Assembly (NCBI RefSeq): GCF_029873635.1
Contig: NC_080423.1
Location: 96,805,025 to 96,869,024 of the forward strand
Origin: Malania oleifera
Taxonomy: Eukaryota > Streptophyta > Magnoliopsida > Santalales > Ximeniaceae
DNA: 64,000 bases
Direction: 5' to 3'
The notes below the pieces were generated by a model. That model saw nothing but the letters and a program-made list of their open reading frames with translations, had not been told where the DNA came from and did not search any database. The translations under genes and the position numbers were made by a program. Of this stretch, positions 54,486 to 64,000 are shown piece after piece. Numbering within the stretch: position 1 is the stretch's first letter; each line of letters begins with the position of its first letter.

Positions 54486-56399
54486 TGTAGTGACCCGAAA
54501 AATAATAGTATTTAAATAATAAGAGGGAGGAAAATGGGAATAGGAACAGAAGGAGGCAATAGACTTCGTCGACAAACGCTTTGCGTTCGTCGATGACATT
54601 GCATTTTTGAGGTAATAACAATTTCAGGAAACTACCAGGATTCATCGACGAAGGTCTTTAGGATCTCATCGACGAGGTCTCATTTCATCGACGAGAAAAT
54701 ACTGAGCGACAGATTTAGGCTACTCTGAATTTCGTCGACAAAGGGTGAGGTACGTCGATGAATTTATTGAAGGACTCGTCGACAAATCTGGCCCTATAAG
54801 TAATGAAAAATCATATTTTTATCACATTTCAGCGCCTCTCTCTCTCTCTCTCCTACCGACTCTCTCACTTCTCTCTTCAATTTCGGCCCCGCCAGTTGTC
54901 GGATCGACGATCTGAAGCCACCACGACGCTCTTGGCGAAGTTCTCTGCAAGCCTGCCGGAGCAGATCGTTGGTGAGACGAAGTTGGATTTCTTCCCAAAT
55001 TCAAGGTAAGACCTTTTAGCCCATTTTTGACCTTATGGTAGTTATAGGAAATGATGTAGGTGAATAAATACTGATGTTCTGTTCTGGAAAATATTATTTT
55101 CAGGGTGTTATGTAGGAGGCCTTGCGGGTGTTAGGCTAGTAAACCACAAGGGCTTTCTAGTAGTTAGGTAAGGGAAATATGTTATGCTAGGTATTTTTAA
55201 AATATTATACATTTTATTAAATTATAAAAATTATGTATTACAGTATGGTGTGGCTTGAGAATATGAATATAGTATGGAGATATGTTTACGAATTTCAGTA
55301 CCATGATTTTATGAATTTCAGTACCATGATTACACAAATTTCAGTACCATGATTATACAAATTTTAGTACTATGATTATGCAGTTATCAATGTTATGATT
55401 ATACAGTTCTCAGTATTATGACGTATGAATTACAGTTACAGTTTATGCAGCATCATGGTTATTACGGTTATTTCAAAATCATGGTAAATCAGATAGTTGT
55501 ATATAGAGATATATTATATAGTGTTAGACCCTGTTGGACTATGCAGTTACAAAGCATGGTACTGTTGCTACAGATATTATGTTACGTTATGAGTGCAACC
55601 ACCTATTTAGATAATACGTGGTAATAGGTTGATCACCTAGGCCCTTGATGTGGACATGCTCCCCATCAGATATGGTTTGAGGTGGGCAGATTAGACCGAT
55701 GGAGTATAGTGATTTACCCTAGTCGGCCAGCCAATGTAGATCCCACCTACGGGCCGCACAACCCTGTCATGAGGGGTTAAATAATGACACACAGTTATCC
55801 ACAGGGAAAGTTTTCAGTTACTATTACGTATGTACAGATTTACAGAAACAGGAAACATACTTATGTACACTAGAAATATTTTGAATAGTAACCTACAATA
55901 CTGTTATGTTAAGCAACATGGAAAGGGTGGTGTACTTGTACTGTACTTACATATCCAATTATACATGATTATATGAAAACAGATTTCCATAATACTATAG
56001 CTCATTTGCCACACACTAGTAATAACATATTTCGTCTTACTAAGCATTGGCTCATCCCAGTGTTGAATCATTTTTCAGGTGATCCAAGTAGGCGAGTAGA
56101 CCAGGCTCACAGATAGAGGGGCTTCAGTAGTGCCGTGTTAGTGAAGTGAGTATTGTGGAGGATTTTTGTATATCCCAGCATAAGTGAGGGTATTTTGGGG
56201 AACAAATATTTGTGTATATTTTGGGAAACATGTTAGTACTCTGGTATTAGTATTGTATATATATTTACATATCGTTATGTTTATTTGATTTCTGCTTCTT
56301 GCTGCTTAGGTTTATGATTGGGTTTACCCCCAGTATGGTATTAGAGCATGTAAAATGTCATATATAAAAAAAAAAATAGAAATTAAGCAGGTCATTACA
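54486..56399 (+). mobile_element. Solo LTR (TGTAGTGACCC family)
   Basis: 1914 bp, starts TGTAGTGACCCG and ends CAGGTCATTACA; flanks AAAAT and AAAAC are a one-mismatch target duplication. It carries the palindrome array (54565-54787), a TATAAGTA box (54795), CT leader, shared leader block (54890-55005), CAAGGTAAGACC near 55003, TTATTTTCAG near 55104, GTAAGGG near 55168, a CAGTACCATGATTAT tandem array (55290-55400), the GCACAACCC block (about 55720-55770) and TTTTTCAGGTG near 56079. Confidence 0.9.
54565..54787 (+). promoter_or_regulatory. Palindrome array, solo LTR
   Basis: About eight TTCGTCGACGAA-like sites, none left as an exact 12-mer; variants include TTCATCGACGAA and CTCGTCGACAAA. Ends 8 bp before the TATA-like box. 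Confidence 0.55.
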
Positions 56400-56426
56400 A
56401 AAACTGTTGTGGGAAATGAGTTAATT
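56400..56426. other. Short remnant between two LTRs
   Basis: 27 bp (AAAACTGTTG...) between the solo LTR and the M3 LTR, probably from the 3' end of the copia element. Confidence 0.5.
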
Positions 56427-58234
56427 TGTCATGCCCCGAACCCGCAAATGGGTCCCATGTGTGATTTTAGTAACCTAATCTATCTCTGTATCATTTAAAA
56501 TAGACATGATACTACACTGAATGAGGGTTCGACCCCATGGCGTACGCGTACATGCTATACACATTCACATACATATCCATGTACATAAAATATTCTTTCT
56601 AATACATACATTGTACCATACTAGAGTCTATACATGACTAAAGTTTAAGCTCCAAAATACCAAACATATCCTGGGAATCTACAAAACCCAATAATGACAA
56701 CCTGGTTGCAAAATCCGTACTTACATAAGTACTCTACGTAGCTAATCGACACCTATGCTCCCAAACTCTAGGATGCTAGTTTCTACTACTCGAAGGACCT
56801 AAAAAACATTTGTATATTTGGGGTGAAACACCTCTCAGTAAGGAAGAAAGTAGGTTATATCAGTGTGTGGCATACAAGAATTATTTCAACATAAAACATA
56901 ACACCATAAGGTTCTAGTATTTTCACAATCCAATTCCAGTACATACGATACCAAACATACGGTCAGTTTCTTCACACTCAAGCACTCGATACCCGGCACT
57001 AACCAAAGCCTCACAGTGATACCATTGCCAGTACAGTGTCCACTCACACCCATCGGTGACTAGCCGGTACAAACAGGCGATATTTCACACCCTCAGATAT
57101 AAAGCTGGACACTTTCGCTCATGGTATTTAGCCGAGACATGGGTTTACCCAAGCTAATTAGCTAAGACATGGCAAAATTTCACAAAACCTGAAACAATTT
57201 TGGAACTCATGTTTCTATACCTATCAGCATACAGTAATTAGCCGCCCCTAGCTATTTTACAAAATCTGGAACATTTTACATACAAGAGTTTATTCCACAC
57301 TTATTTGAGCATACACAAATCACATCGTTTTCAGTTTGAGAATAAAGTTTAATACAAATACAGGTACGATCATCTCAATACTACAATTTTATACAACATA
57401 CAATTTTCCAACTGAAATAGAGAGGTTACCTGAAACCCCCAATTTTCCTCAAAAACTGTAACCCGGAAATCCCGCATTTTCACTCGATAGATTTTCCCAA
57501 ATAAGTAGTCAAAACAGACATACGAATGTAAACTATAGGTTTACCGATCCCAATTTCAAAAATAACAAATATAAATAGAATCCCCTTACCTTTTCTCGAA
57601 TACAAAAATACGAACTCTATGACTCCAAAACTATGAATCGAGTTCCCAAAACCTAAACATCCAAAAACTATACTTCACTATAATTCTTACTACTACATAT
57701 ATACCGAAACAACACTGAAATCAGACTCCTACCTCTGTTTTGGGTCAAAACATGAAAATCCTCAAAACGACTTTCCGATCTTCTAAAAATGTAAAAATTC
57801 CTCCCCTAATCCACGCAGTAACATCGGATCATTGAATCAAGCGACGAACAGTGAGGAATTGAAGAGAGAAGGAGAGATTCTGCTAGTTCTAGAAAGAAAG
57901 AGAGAGAGAGTTTGAGTTTACTTAGCCTCTAAGCAAAGCAATAGGATATTTATAGCCCCTTTAACCTGGTCCAATTCATCGACGAGACTGCCCCTTCGTC
58001 GACAAACCATCTACTCATTTTGTCGACAAACCGGTTCCTTCGGCGAGGAACCCTATTTCGATATTTTACAACGCATTCGATATCTTTTTGTTGACGAGGC
58101 TCTAAATTTTGACGACGAAGAGTATAAGAGCCTTCGTCGACGAGAACAATGGCTTCGTCGACGAAGCCTGCTAATTTTACCTTTTTACCCTTTTTCATTT
58201 ATTTAATTTACATATCTTGGGTCGAGCTTTTACA
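56427..58234 (-). repeat. M3 3' LTR
   Basis: 1808 bp, resembles the N1/M2 LTR type in its leader and in TTACTGAGAGGTG (inverted near 56820). It holds a decayed palindrome array (57977-58160) and TATAAATA (57947-57954). Confidence 0.9.
57977..58160 (-). promoter_or_regulatory. Palindrome array, M3 LTR
   Basis: Seven or so sites; exact TCGTCGACGA copies near 58134 and 58153, others changed (TTCATCGACGA, TTGTCGACAA, TTGACGACGA). It lies upstream of TATAAATA at 57947 on the minus strand. Confidence 0.6.
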
Positions 58235-60035
58235 ACCTCTCCTCTTTACAAAAATTTTGTCCTCGAAATTTTAGTCTCTTTTACCAACTCGACTACATAC
58301 CCAACCACATACCTGATTCTAAGAAGACCCAACAGCCACCCACATAGCAGCCTTGTCCCAAATACATACATACCCTCACTTATGGTGGAGGAATACCATG
58401 GTTACATACATACACTATCTCGGGAGCTCACAATATTACCAAACTCTCCCAGAGACTAACCACACATACATACAAACCCATACCAATCCTGCTACTAAAA
58501 CTACTACTTAGAATAGCTGTGGATGTTTCCAACATATTTCTGCCTCTAACTCCCAAGAAACTACCTCAATCGCGTGATTTTGCCATAGTACCTTCACTCG
58601 ATATCTCCTTGGTACGCAGCTTTTGAACTTTACGGTTCAGAATCTGAATAGGTATATCTTTATATGCCAAAGCATCCCCAATCTCTATAGATTCCTAACT
58701 AATCACATGCTACGGATCCGACACGTACCTCCTAAACATGGATACGTGAAACACATCATGGATCCTCAAAAGCGCTAGGGGTAGTGCAGTCTTGTAGGCC
58801 ACTGCATCCACTCGTTCCAGTACCTCGAATGGTCTGATATACCTCGGGCTTAGCTTGCATTTCTTTCTGAACCTCATCACTCCTTTCATTGGAGTGATCC
58901 TCAGGAATATGTTACCCCCAACCTCAAATTCCAACTCACGGTGGTGAACATCCGCGTAACTCTTCTGTCAACTCTAAGCTGATTTAATCTTATCCCTGAT
59001 CAATATGACCTTCTCAGAAGCCTGTTGTATAAGTTCGGGACCCAATATCTGCCATTCACCGATCTCATCCCAATACAGAGAAGACCGAAACCTCCGACCA
59101 TACAATGCCTCGAACGATGTCATCCCGATACTAGTCTGGAAGCTGTTGTTAGAGGCAAACTCCATCAATGGTAAAAATTGAATCCAACTACCACCGAAAT
59201 CTAATACACCAACCCGTAACATATCCTCCAAAATATGTATCGTCCTTTTTGACTGTCCATCAATCTAGGGGTGGAACGTTGTACTGAAAGTAAGCTTCAT
59301 CCCCAGTGCTTCCTACAAGCTCTTCCAAAATCGAGAAGTGAATCTCAGGTCTCGATCTGAAACAATGGACACTAATACCCCATGCATTTTGATTATCTCC
59401 TGTACATACAAATCTGCTAGCCTACTCAAAGAGTAGCTAACCTTCATCGGTATAAAGTGAGCATATTTAGTTAACCTATCCATGATTACCCAAATGGCAT
59501 TCTACCCGTGTAGTTCTTGTGGTAACCCGATGATAAAGTCCATAGAAATATGCTCCCATTTCCACTCTAGAACACTCAATGGTTGCAACGGCCCTACTGG
59601 CCTCTGATGTTCAGCCTTTACCTACTGACACGTCAAACATTGCTCCACAAACCATGCAATCTCCCTTTTTATGCCACTCCACCGAAAAGATTCATGAAAA
59701 TCTCGATACATCTTCGTACTACCCTGATGTACCGTATATAAAGAACGATGCGCCTCTTCGAGGATCGTCCTCCTTATCCCCTCATCATTCAGAACAAATA
59801 GTCCGATCCCAAACCTCAACACACCTCCCTCAGAGATGTTAAAATCTATAGCCAACCCTTGCTGCACTTTCTTTACAACCCCGACTAACTCCGCATCCTT
59901 AGCCTGCGCGACTTTACTTCTCTCATATAAGGTTGGTTGGGTCACCAAGCTAGCAATGAAAGCCTGATGATTACCATCCACCAAATCCACAACAAGTCTC
60001 TCCAAATCCCGTCTGATATGACGTTGACCTACCAC
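58235..60035 (-). pseudogene. M3 integrase and chromodomain-like tail
   Basis: 58710-58934 has SPRYIRPFEVLERV and HDVFHVSMFRRYVSDP; the chromodomain-like tail follows with stops (to about 58510). 58974-59231 is integrase ([20 protein letters not shown]). 59622-60035 is the H2C2 part (HQGSTKMYRDFHESFRW, CLTCQ). TAG replaces CAG in several places, for example near 59263 (PQTDG) and 59622 (CQ.VKAEHQ). Confidence 0.9.
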
Positions 60036-61470
60036 TACAGATACTGACGCGTGCTCTAACTACCAACTCAATGTATCAGTTACTACATTAGCTTTCCTCG
60101 GATGACAGCTAATGGTGCAATTGTAGTCCTTAATCAGTTCAAGTCACCTTCTCTGCTTCATGTTCAACTCCTTCTATGTGAAAAACTATCTGAGGCTCTC
60201 GTGGTCCGTGAAGATCTCACACTATTCACTATATAAGTAGTGTCTCCAGATATTCAATGCATATACTTCTATCACCAACTCCCGATCGTGGATGGGGTAG
60301 TTCTTCTCGTACTCCTTGAGTTGCCAAGAAGCATAAGCAATTACTTTCCCCTATTGTATCAGCACACATCCCAACCCCATCAACGATGCGTCGCTGTAAG
60401 TCACAAAACTACTGTCCCCAGATGGAATGGTTAGAACCGAAGCAGTGACCAGTCAGTGTTTCAACTCCTCGAAATTCTGCTCGCACTCATTGTTCCAATT
60501 AAATCTCACACCCTTCTTTGTCAACCATGTCAGAGGGCCAGATAACTTAGAGAATCCTTCCACAAACCGCCAGTAATACCCAGCCAATCCTAGGAAACTC
60601 CAAACATCCTACACACTCTTCGGTTTCACCTAGTCAACCACTGCTTTTGTCTTACTAGGATCAACTCATATACCATCCTTCAACATGACATGGCCCATAA
60701 ACGCAACCTGATTTAGCCATAACTCACATTTCTTCAGCTTAGCATACAACTTCTTCTCCCATAGAACTTGGAGTACCAACCTTAGATAATTTTCGTGCTC
60801 TTCCGAACTTTTAGAATATACCAGAATATCGTCGATGAACACTACCACAAATTGGTCCAGATATTCATGGAAAAACCTATTCATTAGATCCATAATTATC
60901 GTCGAAGCGTTAGTCAACCCAAATGGCATGACCAAAAAACTGGTAGTGACCATATCTGGTTCGGAAAACAGTTTTCGTAACATCCCCCATCCTAACTTTC
61001 ACCTAATGATACCCTGATCGTAAATCGATCTTCGAAAAGACCTACTTTCCCTACAGCTGGTCAAATAGATAATCTATACAAGGCAACGGGTATCGATTCT
61101 TCACTTTTACATTATTGATCTCACGGTAATCAATGCACATTCGCATCGACCCATCCTTCTTCTTCATGAATAATAGTGGACCTCCTCAAGGCGAAACACT
61201 AGGTCTGATAAAGCCCTTATCCAATAGTTCCAACAACCGCTTCTTCAACTCTCTAAGTTCAGCTGGAGCCATCCGGTATGGAGCTTTAGAAATTGGCGCC
61301 TTACTTGGAAGCAAATCAATAGCGAACTCCACCTCACGATCAGGAAGTAAACCGGCTAACTCTTCCAAGAATACATTCAAAAATTTGTTAACCACTCAGA
61401 TATCTTCAAGTTTCAAATCATCCCGAGGTGGTTCATTCACACAAGCTAGGTACCCTTGACAACCCTCCAA
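60036..61470 (-). pseudogene. M3 reverse transcriptase and RNase H
   Basis: 60666-60983 has [12 protein letters not shown] and [13 protein letters not shown]; 61186-61395 has [22 protein letters not shown] and GFIRPSVSP. RNase H between about 60060 and 60480 is recognisable (YSDASLMGLG-like, [14 protein letters not shown]) but full of stops. No functional protein. Confidence 0.88.
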
Positions 61471-62474
61471 GAGTAACCTTCTCAATTGTATAGCTGATAG
61501 AATCTGTGGCGTCGATCGCACACACGATCCCACAAACTCATACTCCTACTCCCTAGGAAGTCTGAATACTACTACCTTCCTACAACAATGAATCACCGCA
61601 TAGCTAGAGAATAACTAATCCATCCCCAGTATGACGTCTAATCCACACACGTCGTACATTATTAGGTGCCCCGGTAGCAGCCTTCCCTAAATAACCATTG
61701 GGCAGCTCCCCAACATTCTACTACAGATCATTACACTCCCAGTTAGTGTAGCCACAGACAACCACTCATCCATCACTTGGCTTTCAACCCCCACACAGTT
61801 TCACAAAACTAGCAGATATAAAAGAATGGGTTGCCCCCGAATCAAACAAGACAACAGTTATATTCGAAAGCAATAACATGGTACCTGTTACCACGTTTTC
61901 GCATGTTCTGCATTTGCTGGAGTAAAAAAATACACCCTCGCTGGAGCCATGTTTGCCCGATAGTTCCCCTAAGGCATCTGATTACTTCCACGATTCTAGC
62001 GCTGTGCTAGCATATCACTCCTATGTGCCTGACAGTTTCGGGATATGTGGCTCGATTTGCCACAGTTGTAGTAGTTACCCCAGAACGGCTGACATTCACC
62101 GTCATGCCATTTATGGTACCTGGTGCATTGCACGGAAGACAGATACTCCTGCGAACCCTGTTGTTCGATATTCTGGCGATAACCCGAACTATAGTTCTTC
62201 TTCTTCTTCCACTATCCTTGTCGAGAACCAGTCTGAGAACTAGAAAATACTGGCCTCTTCCTATGTTCTTGCACCACCTCATCCCCCTAGAGGTCAGCCT
62301 CAACTATGATGGATTTATCCACCAAAACAGAAAACTCTCGAATCTGCAACATACCTAGAAGCCTGCGGATGTCCTTCCTCAGACCCTTCTCAAATCTCTA
62401 ACTCTTCTCATACTCGTTCAAGGTCAAATACTGTGTGAAACAAGATAACTTGATATATCTGGCAACATATCTAA
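61471..62474 (-). pseudogene. M3 protease and gag, partial
   Basis: The protease DSGATHSFI motif lies near 61830-61850. The zinc knuckle near 62035-62080 reads YYNCGKSSHISRNC, with Tyr for the first Cys. Gag core (FEKGLRKDIRRLLGMLQIREFSVLVDKS) lies near 62300-62400 with stops, and is cut at 62474. Confidence 0.85.
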
Positions 62475-63209
62475 TGTAACGACACGAAGAATAATGATAT
62501 TTAAATAATAAAGAGGGAGGGAAATGGAAACAGTAACAGAAGGAGGCAACCGACTTTGTTGACAAACACAAGGGATTCGTCGACGAGAGTATAAGAAGGT
62601 CTCATCGACGAGGGCATGTTTCGTCGACGAGGAGATACCGAGAGGATGTTTTAGGTGATTCTGAATTTCATCGACGAAGGGGAGAGCTCGTCGACAAATT
62701 GCTTCTTAGTCTCGTCGACGAGATGACGTGGCTCGTCGACGAAGGCCGAAGTATAAATAGTGTAAACATCGGATTTTTACGCAGAAAATTCAGCAAAATC
62801 CTTTCTCCTCTCTCCTCTACGGTCTTTCCCTCTTCTCTTTTCGATTCTGGCCCCATTAGTCGTCGAATCGATGATCTGAGGCCACCACGACGCTCCTGGT
62901 GAAGTTCTCTCCAAGTTTACCGTGGCAGATCGTCGGTGGGATCGAGTTGAATTTTTTCCTAGAATCAGGGTAAGGTCTTTTAGTTAGTTTTTGGCCTTTT
63001 GGCAATTGTAGGAAATGATGGAGACAAAGAAATAATGATATTCTGTTATGGCGAATGTTGTTTTCACGCTGTTAAGTAGGAAGCCCTGCGGGTGTTTGAC
63101 CAGTATACCATAGGGGCTTTCCAGTAGTCAGGTAAGGGAAATATACTATGTTAGGAAACCTTTTTACAATTTCAGTACGAACTATATGTTTTTATCAAAT
63201 TATTATTCA

Positions 63210-63243
<34 letters not shown>

Positions 63244-64000
63244 TCCATAACTTGATAATATTAATATTTATTTGTGTGACTTGAGTTTATAACAAAATAG
63301 TACTATATTTATAGAATTTGTGAATACCATGTTTATAGTTATTAACAGAAGTACCATGATATTTGTATGTTATAGAATGAAAATTTTTTTAGTATACAGT
63401 ATACTTAGAAATATGCATTTTCAGTAATCTTAGAATAACATGTTTATCAGTACCATAACGCCCCGATATACAGATATTCAGACAGCAGTTCAGTTACACA
63501 GAAATTAGATTTTTAGTCAGCTTATTTAGAATTTTAGATAAATTCGATGGGGTTATGGTTATTTTAAAAACCACAGTAAAAACAGTATATTACAAGTATC
63601 AATTACCTATATAGTATCAGACCCTGATGGATCAAACAGCAGAGCACGAAACCGTAGCTATAGATATTTAGTTCAGACTGCAACCGCTTTACTTAGACAG
63701 TAAGTGGTATGAGGTCGATCGTGCCCACGTTGGGACAGGCTCTCCATCAGATATGGATTGAGGGGGCCGATCAAACTGTCGGAGTTCAGTTGACTTACCT
63801 TGGTCAGCCAGCCAAGATAGGTCCTACCTTCGGGCCGCACAACCCTGTCATGAGGGATTAAATCATAACATACAGTCATCCAGGGAAATTTCTCGGATAT
63901 TATGAGTACTATCAAACTTTCAGGAATAGTAGTATTAATATGAAAAGTAATTTCAAAAAAATTGGCATGTTAAGTTATGTAGTTAATGGTTTTATTATAC
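62475..64000 (+). mobile_element. LTR (TGTAACGACAC type), runs past window end
   Basis: Starts TGTAACGACACG inside the M3 gag. It carries the palindrome array (62555-62745), TATAAATA (62752-62759), CT leader, shared leader block (62860-62975), GGGTAAGG near 62968, GTAAGGG near 63131, an (AT)n tract (63215-63242), and the GCACAACCCTGTCATGAGG block near 63834-63856. The acceptor-like TTTTCAG of relatives is mutated to TTTTCACG near 63062. Whether an internal region follows cannot be seen. Confidence 0.88.
62555..62745 (+). promoter_or_regulatory. Palindrome array, last LTR
   Basis: About eight sites with exact TCGTCGACGA near 62578, 62621, 62711 and 62733, the last two separated by TGACGTGG, as in the LTR at 7279. 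Ends 10 bp before the TATA box. Confidence 0.65.

Larger units (their letters stand above)
56427..62474 (-). mobile_element. M3: Ty3/gypsy element, 5' part displaced by a new LTR
   Basis: 3' LTR 56427-58234 (minus-strand ends TGTAAAAGCTCG and GGGGCATGACA), purine tract at 58235, then chromodomain-like end, integrase, RNase H, RT, protease and gag up to 62474. There an LTR in plus orientation begins at 62475 and gag stops in mid-domain, so the start of gag and the 5' LTR lie beyond the window or are lost. Many stops; the zinc knuckle and the RT linker are damaged. Confidence 0.9.

Overview
This is a plant nuclear genome window, most likely from a eudicot and from repeat-rich chromatin. One host gene is recognisable: a GRP7-type glycine-rich RNA-binding protein on the minus strand at 17057-17769, with one intron. 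Nearly everything else is LTR retrotransposon sequence, much of it nested, plus a decayed pararetroviral insert and a small array of Cassandra-type TRIM elements whose LTRs carry 5S rRNA-like sequence. No bacterial-type system, CRISPR array or tRNA gene was found. The species cannot be told from the sequence.

Layout. 1-2380: LTR remnants on the minus strand. 3264-12253: a complete-ended Ty1/copia element (minus, target duplication ATATT) split by two solo LTRs at 4263-6436 and 7279-9335. 12405-17143: a block in which the 3' end of the GRP gene is present twice in direct orientation (12405-12700 and 16846-17143), flanking about 4.1 kb made of caulimovirid polymerase remnants, a 154-bp foldback and four Cassandra LTRs. 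17057-17880: the GRP gene and its promoter. 17880-20051: AT-rich intergenic DNA with one GC-rich patch.

20052-45419: an outer plus-strand Ty3/gypsy element (called O). Its 5' LTR is split by an 11.7-kb chromodomain gypsy element (N1, 20878-32582, target duplication GTAGG), whose own 5' LTR carries a solo LTR (22397-24507, GTATG). The gag of O is split by a minus-strand gypsy insertion (M1, 35203-45110). 45420-51682: an LTR scrap fused to a 3'-truncated minus-strand gypsy element (M2). 51683-54485: the 3' half of a Sirevirus-like copia element. 54486-56399: a solo LTR. 56427-62474: a minus-strand gypsy element (M3), interrupted in gag by a new LTR that runs from 62475 past the window end.

None of the retroelement polyproteins is intact. 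Most premature stops whose parent codon can be guessed are TAG where related copies have CAG or TGG, the pattern expected from deamination at CHG-methylated sites. Three features cut across the LTR families and are the most unusual part of the window: arrays of the 12-bp palindrome TTCGTCGACGAA, spaced about two helical turns apart just upstream of the TATA box; conserved exon/intron-like signals inside the LTRs together with an acceptor-like CAG next to the gag start codon; and a set of shared LTR blocks that occur in otherwise different families. I see no sign of a new gene system; the interest lies in these cis-elements, the pararetroviral insertion scar and the foldback.
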